From positions 434,001-498,000 of the forward strand of contig JAPDFW010000061.1 in NCBI GenBank assembly GCA_028826165.1: a stretch of 64,000 nt of DNA. The letters are read 5' to 3'. Position 1 is the first letter of the stretch. Each line of letters starts with the position of its first letter. Positions 22,538-34,118 of the stretch are shown piece by piece. The position numbers were made by a program, and so were the translations under genes. Origin of the DNA: Anaeramoeba ignava. Taxonomy: Eukaryota; Metamonada; Anaeramoebidae. A model generated the notes under the pieces. It was not told the DNA's origin. It ran no database searches and saw only the letters and a program-made list of their open reading frames with translations.

Positions 22538-25500
22538 ATGAAATTCAAAAATTTTCTTTTTATTACTCATCTTTTCTTGCTTTTTTTTGCATTTGGAAAT
22601 GAGGAAGAAGTGAATTTAAACAAGGAAGCAAAATTTCCAAACGAAATGAGAGACTTTCCATTGTTTAATTCAGCTGAAGATTATGAATGGATCAAAACAT
22701 TCACAATTTTGCCCGATTCAATTAATTCAACAGATAATTTTGGTATTTCTCCAAGTATTTTTGGCAATTCTTTTTTGGTAGGAAATTCTTATTACAACCA
22801 AAAACATGGAGAGGTTTTCTTTTTTCAAAACAATGGAACAAATTGGAACCAAAAACAAATTCTAATTGCAAATGATGGACAAGCAAATGACTCTTTTGGT
22901 TATTTAACATATCTTTCCGAAAATTTGGCTTTAATTGGAGCACCTTATGCAGATATAGGAGATAATAAATTTCAAGGAAAAGCTTATGTTTTTGAAAATA
23001 ATGGAACTTATTGGAATGAGAAGCAAATTCTATTTTCAAGTGAAGGAAGAGCTTCTGATTGGTTTGGAACAAGTGGAGTTATTGTTTTGGAAATACTTCT
23101 GAAATTCTTGTTGGATCACCTCGTTCATCTGTTGGCTATAATGATTTGCAAGGCAAGGTTTATGTATATCAAAAAAATGGAACAATTTGGAATCAAACTG
23201 GATATCTAATTGGAAGTGAAGGAGAAAGTGGGGATGAATTCGGTTGGTCTATAGATATTCAAGGAGATATTCTTGTTATTTCAGCTTATTTTGCCAAAAT
23301 TGGAAGTAACAATGCACAAGGAAAAGTTTATATTTTCCAAAATAATGGAACAAATTGGAATCAAAAACAAATCTTAATTGCAAGTGATGGAGGAGCTTAT
23401 GATCATTTTGGAGCAAAACTTTCAATTTCTGGTAATTTCCTTTTAATTAGTTCTCCTTATGCAACAATTGGAGATAACATACAGCAAGGAAAAGCTTATA
23501 TTTTTGAAAACAATGGAACTTATTGGAATCAAAAACAAATTTTATTTGCAAGTGATGGTCAAAAAGATGATTTTTTTGGGATGAGTGTTTCAGTTTCAGG
23601 TAATGTTTCTTTTATTGGAGTTCCTGGTGCACAAATTGGAAGTAATGATAAACAAGGCAAAGTTTATGTTTATATTAATAATGGAACTTTTTGGAATGAA
23701 AATCAAATCTTAAATCTAACAAACGGGAATACAGATGATTATTTCAGTTATTTTTTAGCACTTTCAAGTAATTTTTCTGTAGTTTCTTCAACAGAGGAAG
23801 GTGGAAAATCTTATATTTTTGAACCATTTCTCAAACCTCCCGCAGTTGATATCTTGAATTGTTCTTCATTGTTTTCTTCGTTTGATTGTTATTGGAATCA
23901 AATTAATTCAAGTTTAAATGATATCGAATATCAAATCTTTTATCAAACTGATGTTCAAAATTGGCAATTAATCCAATCCCCAATTCTTATTCAAAATGTT
24001 TTTTATCAAGTTTTCAATTCTTCATTTTATCCCAATATAACAGGAAATGTTGATTATTCAATCCAAATTAAATCTTGTAATACAACAACAACTGCTTGCT
24101 CGGATCCTTCAAACCAAATCAATTTAAAAACAAGAATTGATTCTGTTAAGAATTTGAGTTTAGGTTATATATCAGGAGAATCAATCCAATTAAATTGGAA
24201 TTATCCAAATGTTCCAATTATCAATTCAACAGCAAAATTAAATCATTATCTTCTTTCTTATCAAATCCAAGATTCAAATCAATCAACAAACATTTCAATT
24301 TCAAATTCATCAACTTCATTTCAAATCAATAATTTACAATCATTAACAAATTACTTAATTTCAATTTGTGGATGTAGAACAGAACAATGTTTAGGAGAAG
24401 ATCAAGGAGAAATCTCAACAATTCAAACCCAAACATCATTTGGATCTGTTTTGAATTTATCATGTTCAGTTTCAAATTCATTTGAAATTTCATGTACTTG
24501 GGAAAAACCTAATGATTCAATTGATCCAACTTATTATAATTTTACTTATCAATCACAAAATGCAAATGATTCAGGAAATTATTCTCTAAATGTAACAAAT
24601 CAAGATTTCATAGCTCAATATTCAAATCAAGAATATCAAATTAATGTTTCAGCTTGTGATTCTAATCAAAAATGTGGAACAATATCAACATTTCAAATTA
24701 CTACACCAATATTTGGACCAGTTTTGAATTTATCATGTTCAGTTTCAAATTCATTTGAAATTTCATGTACTTGGGAAAAACCTAATGATTCAATTGATCC
24801 AACTTATTATAATTTCACTTATCAATCACAAAATGCAAATGATTCAGGAAATTATTCTCTAAATGTAACAAATCAAGATTTCATAGCTCAATATTCAAAT
24901 CAAGAATATCAAATTAGTGTTTCAGCTTGTGATTCTAATTTTGAATGTGGAGATATTTCAACAATTACAATAAATACAGGAGTATTTGGACCTGTTTTGA
25001 ATTTTTCATGTTCAGTTTCAGATATTTACAATATTTCATGTACTTGGGATAAACCAAATGATTCACTCAATCCAACTTATTATAATTTCACTTATCAAGC
25101 AATCTCAGAAAATGATTCAGGAAATTATTCAATCAATTCAACATTTTTAGATTTTACATCCAAATATTCAAATGAAGAATATCAAATTAATGTTTCAGCT
25201 TGTGATTCTAATTTTGAATGTGGAGATATTTCAACAATTACAATAAATACAGGAGTATTTGGACCAGTTTTAAATTTTTCATGTTCAGTTTCAGATATTT
25301 ACAATATTTCATGTACTTGGGATAAACCAAATGATTCATTTAATCCAACTTATTATAATTTTACTTATCAAGCAATTTCAGAAAATGATTCAGGAAATTA
25401 TTCAATTAATTCAACATTTTTAGATTTTACATCCAAATATTCAAATGAAGAATATCAAATTAATGTTTCAGCTTGTGATTCTCATAATCAATGTGGAGAT

Positions 25501-26529
25501 ATTTCAACAATTACAATAAATACAGGAGTATTTGGACCTGTTTTGAATTTTTCATGTTCAGTTTCAGATATTTACAATATTTCATGTAGTTGGAATAAAC
25601 CAAATGATTCATTTAATCCAACTTATTATAATTTCACTTATCAAGCAATTTCAGAAAATGATTCAGGAAATTATTCAATTAATTCAACATTTTTAGATTT
25701 CACATCCAAATATTCAAATGAATATTATCAAATCAATGTTTCAGCTTGTGACTCAAATTTTGAATGTGGATATATTTCAACAATTACAATAAATACAGGA
25801 GTATTTGGGCCTGTTTTGAATTTTTCATGTTCAGTTTCAGATTTTTATTTAATTTCATGTACTTGGAATAAACCAAATGATTCATTTAATCCAACTTATT
25901 ATAATTTCACTTATCAAGCAATCTCAGAAAATGATTCAGGAAATTATTCAATTAATTCAACATTTTTAGATTTCACATCCAAATATTCAAATGAATATTA
26001 TCAAATTAATGTTTCAGCTTGTGATTCAAATTTTGAATGTGGAGATATTTCAACAACTCAAATTGAAACAGGGATATTTGGACCAGTTTTGAATCTGTAT
26101 TGTGTAGTTTCAAACATTTATGATATTTCTTGTTCTTGGGATCAACCTAATGGACCAGTATTTCCAACTTATTATAATTTCACTTATCAATCAATATACC
26201 AAAACGATATAGGGAATTTATTATCCAACGGTTCCAACCAAGTTTTCACAGCTAAGTATTCTAACGAAGTTTATTTAGTCAAAGTTTCGGCTTGTATCTT
26301 TAATGGATGTGGAATTCTTTCATCATATCAAATCAGAACACAAGAAAAAAGCACTTCATCTTCCAATTCAAAAACAACAACAATAGTTCTTTCAACTGTT
26401 ATTCCAGTTGTTGCAATCGTTGGGATTGTTTTGGCAGTAGTTTTAATAAAGAAAAAAAGAAAAAAACAAATTAATAAACAAAATGAGATTGAAATTGATG
26501 AAGCATTATTGGATGGGAATGATGACTAA
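22538..26529 (+). CDS. FG-GAP/FN3 surface protein 10 with seven 91-aa modules (one frameshift)
   Basis: Largest family member, about 1,330 residues if joined. Signal peptide (FLFITHLFLLFFAFG), three blades to about 23080, then a frame change inside blade 3 near 23075-23100 (an out-of-frame ORF overlap 23059-23209). Blades 4-7 end near 23830. Next is the FN3-like pair (CSSLFSSFDCYWNQ; VKNLSLGYISGESIQLNWNY), then seven modules of 91 residues with four conserved cysteines each (LSCSVS, ISCTW, SACDSN, ECGDIS), 24433-26340. A helix (TIVLSTVIPVVAIVGIVLAV) and a tail ending EALLDGNDD follow. The modules look like FN3/cytokine-receptor folds with two Cys pairs. The single lesion may be a sequence error. 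Confidence 0.8.
24433..26340 (+). repeat. Seven tandem 273-bp modules (91 aa, Cys-paired FN3-like)
   Basis: The spacer aggagtattt recurs at 24978, 25251, 25524 and about 25797, an exact 273-bp period. Modules 1-2 are nearly identical to each other, modules 3-6 likewise, and module 7 is divergent (Cys changes: NLYCVV, no second-strand CDSN). This suggests recent internal expansion by unequal exchange with no frame loss. Confidence 0.9.
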
Positions 26530-26610
26530 TTTAATTCCTAATCCAAAAAGAAAAAAAAATTTTTTTCATTTTTTTCATTTTTTTCATTTTTTTCTTCATT
26601 TAAAATAAAA

Positions 26611-28635
26611 ATGAAAAAGATTCAAAACTTTAACTTTCTTATTCAATTTTTTTTATTAATTTTTTCCATCAATTTTATTTCTTCTTTTGAGAATCAAATT
26701 GAATGGGTTCAAGAACAAATTTTAATTGCAAATGATGGGAAAGAATATGAATATTTTGGATCAAGTATTGATTTTGAAGGGAATATTTGTGTAATTGGAT
26801 CTTTTTGTGGAGATGTAGGAAATAATTCTGCGCAAGGAAAAGCTTATATTTATGAGAAAAATGGCAAAAATTGGAATCAAAAACAAATCTTAGTTTCCAG
26901 TGATGGACAAGCTTACGATGGATTTGGATTAACTGTTTCAATATCAGGAAATTTTCTTTTAATTAGTTCTCCTTATGCAACAGTTGGAGAAAATGAGTCT
27001 CAAGGAAAAGCTTATATTTTTGAGAATGATGGAGCATTTTGGAATCAAAAACAAATTTTGTTGGGAAGTGATGGACAAGCTGAGGATAATTTTGGATCGT
27101 ATCTTTTTATTGAAGGAAATTTGATTTTGATTGGATCTCCTTATGCAAATATTGGAGAGAATGTTTCTCAAGGAAAAGCTTATGTTTATGAGAATAATGG
27201 AACATTTTGGAATGAAAAGCAAATTTTAATTGCAAGTGATGGTCAAGCTTATGATAATTTTGGATCAGGTGTTTCCATTTCAAACGATGGGAAATACATT
27301 TTTGTTGGAGCTTCTGATGCCACTGTTGGAGAAAGCAATTATGATCAAGGCAAAGTTTATATTTTCGAAAATAATGGAACATTTTGGAATGAAAAGCAAA
27401 TTTTAATTGCAAGTGATGGGAAAATTGATGACAATTTTGGATACAGCATTTCAATTTCAGGGAATTATTCTTTAATTGGTTCCCCGATGGCAACTGTTAA
27501 TGACCATGATTCACAAGGAAAAGCTTATATTTTTGAAAACAACGGAACTTATTGGAATGAAAAACAAATTTTAATAGCAAGTGATGGAAATACCAATGAC
27601 CAATTCAGTTCAAGTATTTCAATTTCAGGAAATGCTTCTCTAATTGGGTCTTACAATTCAAATGTTGGTGAGAGTAGTGCTGAAGGAAAAGCTTATGTTT
27701 TCCAAAACAATGGAACTTATTGGAAACAATCTCAAATTTTATTTGCAAGTGATGGAAATACTATGTATAATTTTGGATGGAGTGTTTCACTTTCTGCAAA
27801 TTATTCTTTGATTGGTGCACCAAATGCACTAGTTGGAGATAATAAATTTCAAGGCGAGGCTTATATTTTTGAACCATTTCCAAAACCTCCTGCAGTTAAT
27901 ATCTTGAATTGTTCTTCATTGTTTTCTTCATTTGAATGTTATTGGAATCAAATAAATTCAAGTTTAAATGATATTGAATATCAAATCAATTATCAAACTG
28001 ATGTTCAAAATTGGCAATTAATTCAATCTCCAATTCTTATTCAAAATGTTTTTTATCAAGTTTTCAATTCTTCATTTTATCCCAATATAACAGGAAATGT
28101 TGATTATTCAATCCAAATTAGAGTTTGTAATTCATCAACAAATGCTTGTTCAGATCCTTCAAACCAAATCAATTTAACAACAAGAATTGATTCTGTTAAT
28201 AATTTGAAATTTCAAAGTTATCCAAATTCAATTCAATTAAATTGGAATTATCCAAATGTTCCAATTATTAATTCAATTCCAAAATTAAATCATTATTTCC
28301 TTTCTTATCAAATTCTAAATTCAAATCAATCAACAAACATTTCAATTTCAAATTCATCAACTTCATTTCAAATCAATAATTTACAATCATTAACAAATTA
28401 CTTAATTTCAATTTGTGGATGTAGAACAGAACAATGTTTAGGAGAAGATCAAGGAGAAATTTCAACAATCCAAATTCAAACAAATCAAAAAACAACTTCA
28501 TCTTCAAAATCAAAAAAAACAACAATAGTTTTGGCAATTATTATTCCAATTATTGTTATTATTGGAATAATTTTAACAATTATTTTAATTAAAAAGAAAA
28601 AGAAACGCAAAACCACAATATTATTTAAAAGATGA
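26611..28635 (+). CDS. FG-GAP/FN3 surface protein 11
   Basis: Open frame of 674 residues: signal peptide (FLIQFFLLIFSINFISSF), seven blades (26700-27870), the FN3-like pair (27895-28470), a helix (TIVLAIIIPIIVIIGIILTI) and a Lys-rich tail that ends early at ILFKR. In another frame the DNA from 28616 to TGA at 28670-28672 reads YYLKDDKDENLSLIHDK, which looks like the original acidic tail. A small indel around 28600-28615 probably changed the C-terminus. No extra 91-residue modules. Confidence 0.85.
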   Translation: MKKIQNFNFLIQFFLLIFSINFISSFENQIEWVQEQILIANDGKEYEYFGSSIDFEGNICVIGSFCGDVGNNSAQGKAYIYEKNGKNWNQKQILVSSDGQAYDGFGLTVSISGNFLLISSPYATVGENESQGKAYIFENDGAFWNQKQILLGSDGQAEDNFGSYLFIEGNLILIGSPYANIGENVSQGKAYVYENNGTFWNEKQILIASDGQAYDNFGSGVSISNDGKYIFVGASDATVGESNYDQGKVYIFENNGTFWNEKQILIASDGKIDDNFGYSISISGNYSLIGSPMATVNDHDSQGKAYIFENNGTYWNEKQILIASDGNTNDQFSSSISISGNASLIGSYNSNVGESSAEGKAYVFQNNGTYWKQSQILFASDGNTMYNFGWSVSLSANYSLIGAPNALVGDNKFQGEAYIFEPFPKPPAVNILNCSSLFSSFECYWNQINSSLNDIEYQINYQTDVQNWQLIQSPILIQNVFYQVFNSSFYPNITGNVDYSIQIRVCNSSTNACSDPSNQINLTTRIDSVNNLKFQSYPNSIQLNWNYPNVPIINSIPKLNHYFLSYQILNSNQSTNISISNSSTSFQINNLQSLTNYLISICGCRTEQCLGEDQGEISTIQIQTNQKTTSSSKSKKTTIVLAIIIPIIVIIGIILTIILIKKKKKRKTTILFKR

Positions 28636-28735
28636 TAAGGATGAAAATTTATCATTAATTCATGATAAATGAAACAACAACAAAAATATTTTTTTTTAAA
28701 ACAAAATTCATTTTTTTCTTCTTTAAAAAGCAAAA

Positions 28736-30787
28736 ATGAAAAAAAATCAAAAAAGTTTTACCAATTTTATTTTTTGTTTTGAAAAAGAAAATGGATTTGA
28801 ATTCCAATGGAATCAAGAAGAAATTGTAATTGCAAGTGATGGACAAGGATCAGAATATTTTGGAACTAGTATTGATATTAAAGGGGATTTTTGTGTAATT
28901 GGAGCTTGTGGAGGATTTGTTGGAAATATTTCTCAAGGAAAAGCTTATGTTTTTGAGAATAATGGAACATTTTGGAATCAAAAGCAAATTTTAATTGCAA
29001 GTGATGGACAAGAAGGGGATCTTTTTGGATTAACTGCTTCAATTTCAAATGATGGGAAATTCATTTTGATTGGTGCTCCTTATGCTTATATTAATAATAA
29101 TGAATTTCAAGGAAAAGCTTATGTTTTTGAGAATAATGGAACAAATTGGAATCAAAAACAAATTTTCATTGCAAGTGATGGACAAGCTGAGGATAATTTT
29201 GGTCTATTTCTTCTGATTGAAGACAATTTGATTTTGATTGGATCTCCTGGTGCAGCTGTTGGACAAAATGGATCTCAAGGAAAAGTTTATGTTTATGGAA
29301 ATAATGGAACTTATTGGAATCAAAAACAACTTTTAATTGCAAGTGATGGAAAAGCTGAGGATAATTTTGGATCAAGTTTTTCACTTGCAGGAAATATTCT
29401 TGTTATTGGAGCTTATTATGCAAATGTTGGAGAAAATGATGAACAAGGAAAAGTTTATGTTTTTGAAAATAATGGAACATTTTGGAATCAAAAACAAATT
29501 TTAATTGCAAGTGATGGAGAATCTAGTGATAATTTTGGAACAAGTGTTTCAATTTCAAATGATTCCTCTTCCATTTTGGTTGGATCACCCTATGCATCTG
29601 TTTTAGTTGCTGATTCACAAGGCAAAGCTTATATTTTTGAAAGTAATGGCACACTTTGGAATGAGTATCAAATTTTATTTGCAAGTGATGGAGAATCTCA
29701 AAACTATTTTGGATGGAGTGTCGCAATATCAAATGATTCAAATTTTTGTTTGATTGGATGTCCTGGTGCAACAGTTGGAGATAATTTTTCACAAGGAAAG
29801 ACTTATGTTTTTGAAAATAATGGAACTTATTGGAATCAAAAACAAACTTTAATTGCAAGTGATGGAAATCTTGATGATGAATTTGGAGATAGTGTTTCAA
29901 TTTCAGGAAATTATTCTTTGATTGGAACTCCACAAGCAAATGTTGGGAGTAATATATATCAAGGCAAAGCTTATATTTTTCAATTTTCTTTCCCTGCAGT
30001 TAATATTGTGAATTGTTCTTCATTGTTTTCTTCATTTGAATGTTTTTGGAATCAAATTAATTCAACTTTAAATGATATTGAATATCAAATTAATTATCAA
30101 AATGAAATTGAAAATTGGGAATTAATTCAATCTCCAATTCTTAATCAAAATATTTTATATCAAATTTTCAATTCTTCAATTTATTCCAATATAACAGGAA
30201 ATGTTGATTATTCAATTCAAATTAAATCATGTATTACATTAACTCAAATTTGTGGAAATTTTTCAAATCAAATTAATTTAACAACAAGAATTGATTCTGT
30301 TAAAAATCTAAATTATAAAAGTTATTCAAATTCAATTCAATTAAATTGGAATTATCCAAATGTTCCAATTATTAATTCAATTCCAAAATTAAATCATTAT
30401 ATTATTTCTTATCAAATTCTAAATTCAAATCAATCAACAAACATTTCAATTTCAAATTCATCAACTTCATTTCAAATCAATAATTTAACATCATTAACAA
30501 ATTATTTAATTTCAATTTATTCATGTAGAAATGAAGAATGTTTTGGAAATGATAAAGGAGAAATTTCAACAATTCAAATTCAAACAAAACAACAAACAAC
30601 TTCATCTTCAAAATCCAAAACAACAATAATTGTTCTTTCAACTGTTATTCCAATTATTGTTATTATTTCAATAATTTTAATAATTTTTTTGATTAAGAAA
30701 AAGAAAACCAAAAATGAAAACAAATTTAAACCAACAACAGATCAAGGAGATGTAGATGAAATTTCTTTATTTTCTGATTACAATTAA
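28736..30787 (+). CDS. FG-GAP/FN3 surface protein 12, weak signal peptide
   Basis: Open frame of 683 residues with seven blades (28800-29980), the FN3-like pair, a helix (IIVLSTVIPIIVIISIILII) and a tail ending DEISLFSDYN, similar to copy 9. The N-terminus MKKNQKSFTNFIFCFEKENG is short and poorly hydrophobic compared with all other copies. The signal peptide may have been shortened by a deletion, or a different upstream exon may be used. No extra 91-residue modules. Confidence 0.8.
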   Translation: MKKNQKSFTNFIFCFEKENGFEFQWNQEEIVIASDGQGSEYFGTSIDIKGDFCVIGACGGFVGNISQGKAYVFENNGTFWNQKQILIASDGQEGDLFGLTASISNDGKFILIGAPYAYINNNEFQGKAYVFENNGTNWNQKQIFIASDGQAEDNFGLFLLIEDNLILIGSPGAAVGQNGSQGKVYVYGNNGTYWNQKQLLIASDGKAEDNFGSSFSLAGNILVIGAYYANVGENDEQGKVYVFENNGTFWNQKQILIASDGESSDNFGTSVSISNDSSSILVGSPYASVLVADSQGKAYIFESNGTLWNEYQILFASDGESQNYFGWSVAISNDSNFCLIGCPGATVGDNFSQGKTYVFENNGTYWNQKQTLIASDGNLDDEFGDSVSISGNYSLIGTPQANVGSNIYQGKAYIFQFSFPAVNIVNCSSLFSSFECFWNQINSTLNDIEYQINYQNEIENWELIQSPILNQNILYQIFNSSIYSNITGNVDYSIQIKSCITLTQICGNFSNQINLTTRIDSVKNLNYKSYSNSIQLNWNYPNVPIINSIPKLNHYIISYQILNSNQSTNISISNSSTSFQINNLTSLTNYLISIYSCRNEECFGNDKGEISTIQIQTKQQTTSSSKSKTTIIVLSTVIPIIVIISIILIIFLIKKKKTKNENKFKPTTDQGDVDEISLFSDYN

Positions 30788-33700
30788 ATTAAATTTTTTT
30801 TTCATTTTTCAAAAAAAGAAAAGAAAAAAAAAAAAAAAAATTTTTCTTCAAATTTTCTTTTTAAATTTTTCAAAAAAAAACCAAAAAAAATTTTACTTTT
30901 TCATTTTTTTTAATTTTTACTTTTTAAAATTCTTTTCAATTTTTAAATTTGAAAATGAAAATGAATTTGATTGGATTCAAAAAGAAATTTTAATTGCAAA
31001 TGATGGAGAAGATTATGATTGGTTTGGAAATAGTATTGATATTAAAGGAAATATTTGTGTAATTGGTTCTGATGCAACTGTTGGAAGCAATCTTTATCAA
31101 GGAAAAGCTTATATTTATGAAAATAATGGAACAAATTGGAATTTAATTCAAATTTTAATTGCAAGTGATGGAGAAGAAAATGATGAATTTGGATCAAGTG
31201 TTTCAATTTCAAATGATGGGAAATTTATTTTAATTGGTGCTTTTTATGCATATGTTGGAAATCATCAAGAACAAGGGAAATCTTATATTTTTGAGAATAA
31301 CGGAACATTTTGGAATCAAAAAAAAATTTTAATTTCAAGTGATGGACAAGCTCATGATCGATTTGGAACAAGTGTTTCAATTTCAAATGATCAAAGATTC
31401 ATTTTAATTGGAGCCTCTAATGCAAAAGTTGGAAATAATTCTCAACAACAAGGAAAAGCTTATATTTTCCAAAATAATGGAACATTTTGGAATCAATCTC
31501 AAATTTTAATTGCAAGTGATGGGAAAGAAGCTGATTGGTTTGGATACAGTGTTTCAATTTCAGATGATTCTTCTTTTCTTTTGATTGGAGCCTCTAATGC
31601 AGATGTTGAAAATAATTATTATCAAGGAAAAGCTTATATTTTCCAAAATAATGGAACATTTTGGAATCAATTTCAAGTTTTAATTGCAAGTGATGGAGAA
31701 ATTTATGATAACTTTGGAACAAGTGTTTCAATTTCAAATGATTTTGCTGTTATTGGTTCTCCTCAAGCAAGTGTTGGAAATAATTCTCAACAAGGAAAAG
31801 CTTATATTTTCCAAAATAATGGAACAAATTGGAATCAAAAACAAATTTTAATTGCAAGTGATGGGAAAGATTTTGATGAATTTGGAACAAGTGTTTCAAT
31901 TTCAAATGATTCTTCTTTGATTTTAATTGGTTCTCCTTATTACCCTATTCTTGGAAATATTTCACAAGGAAAAGTTTATATTTTCCAAAATAATGAAACA
32001 TTTTGGAATTTAATTCAAATCTTAATCGCAAATGATGAAGAATATTATGATGAATTCGGAGTGAGTGTTTCAATTTCAAATGATTTTATTGCTATTGGTG
32101 CTTCTTGGGCAGATGTTGGAAATAATGAATATCAAGGAAAAGCTTATGTTTTTGAATATTCCTTAATTCCTCCTCAAGTTAATATTTTGAATTGTTCTTC
32201 TTTGTTTTCTTCATTTGAATGTTATTGGAATCAAATTAATTCAACTTTAAATGATATTGAATATCAAATTAATTATCAAAATGGAATTGAAAATTGGGAA
32301 TTAATTCAATCTCCAATTCTTAATCAAAATGTTTTGTATCAAATTTTCAATTCTTCAATTTATTCCAATATATCAGGAAATGTTGATTATTCAATTCAAA
32401 TTAAATCATGTAATACAACAACAACTGCTTGTGGAAATCCTTCAAATCAAATTAATTTAACAACAAGAATTGATTCTGTTAAAAATCTAAGTTTTGAAAG
32501 TTATTCAAATTCAATTAAATTAAATTGGAATTATCCAAATGTTCCAATTATTAATTCAATTCCAAAATTAAATCATTATATTATTTCTTATCAAATTCTA
32601 AATTCAAATCAATCCACAAACATTTCCATTTCAAATTCATCAACTTCATTCCAAATCAATAATTTAGAATCATTAACAAATTATTTAATTTCAATTTATT
32701 CATGTAGAAATGAAGAATGTTATGGAAATGATAAAGGAGAAATTTCAACAATTCAAGTTCAAACATTATTTGGGTCAGTAGTGAATTTATCATGTTCAGT
32801 TTCAAATTCATTTGATATTTCATGTATTTGGAATAAACCAAATGATTTAATTAATCCAACTTATTATAATTTCACTTATAATTCAATTTCTTCAAATGAT
32901 TTTGGAAATTATTCAATTAATTCAACTTCTTTTAATTTTACAGCTCAATATTCAAATCAAGAATACCAAATTAATGTTTCAAGTTGTAATTCAAATTATC
33001 AATGTGGAACAATTTCAACATTTCAAATCAAAACAGGATTATTTGGGCCAGTAGTGAATTTATCATGTTCAGTTTCAAATTCATTTAATATTTCATGTAT
33101 TTGGAATAAACCAAATGATTTAATTAATCCAACTTATTATAATTTCACTTATCAATCAATTTCTTCAAATGATTTTGGAAATTATTCAATTAATTCAACT
33201 TCTTTTAATTTTACAGCTCAATATTCAAATCAAGAATATCAAATTAATGTTTCATCTTGTGATTCAAATTATCAATGTGGAACAATTTCAACAATTCAAA
33301 TCAAAACAGGATTATTTGGACCAGTAGTAAATTTATCATGTTTAGTTTTAAATTCATTTGATGTTTCATGTATTTGGAATAAACCAAATGATTTAATTAA
33401 TCCAACTTATTATAATTTCACTTATCAATCAATTTCTTCAAATGATTTTGGAAATTATTCAATTAATTCAATCAACTTCTTTTAATTTTACAGTTCAATA
33501 TTCAAATCAAGAATATCAAATTAATGTTTCATCTTGTGATTCAAATTATCAATGTGGAACAATTTCAACAATTCAAATTAAAACATTATTTGGACCAGTA
33601 TTAAATTTATCATGTTCAATTTTAAATTCATTTAATATTTCATGTATTTGGAATAAACCAAATGATTTAATTAATCCAACTTATTATAATTTCACTTATC

Positions 33701-34017
33701 ATTCAATTTCTTCAAATGATTTTGGAAATTATTCAATTAATTCAACTTCTTTTAATTTTACAGCTCAATATTCAAATCAAGAATACCAAATTAATGTTTC
33801 ATCTTGTGATTCAAATTATCAATGTGGAACAATTTCAACAATTCAAATTCAAACAAAACAACAAAATTCAACTTCAAAATCTAAAACAACAATAATTGTT
33901 ATTTCAATTTTAATTCCAATTATTGTTATTATTTCAATAATTTTAATAATTTTTTTGATTAAAAGAAAAGGAAAAGAAATTCAAATTCAAATGAAAATGA
34001 AAATGAAAAAGAAATGA
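30756..34017 (+). CDS. FG-GAP/FN3 surface protein 13 with four 91-aa modules (frameshifted)
   Basis: Seven blades (30960-32160), an FN3-like pair, four 91-residue Cys modules (32770-33850), a helix (IIVISILIPIIVIISIILII) and a basic tail. Module 3 is cut by a 4-nt insertion (caatcaactt instead of caactt, about 33470); the frame 33442-34017 continues. The 5' frame overlaps the end of copy 12 and its ATG at 30756 lies in that gene, so it is doubtful. Compared with copy 14, the true leader near 30885-30945 appears decayed (no ATG). The tail may also be shifted: an alternative frame to 34061 reads NEWLLEEKDK. Possibly a pseudogene. Confidence 0.7.
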
Positions 34018-34118
34018 AATATCCAATGAATGAATGGTTATTGGAAGAAAAAGATAAATAATTCCAAAAAAAATTTTTTTTTCTTCAAATCAAAAATTTC
34101 ATTTTTTTCAAAATTAAA

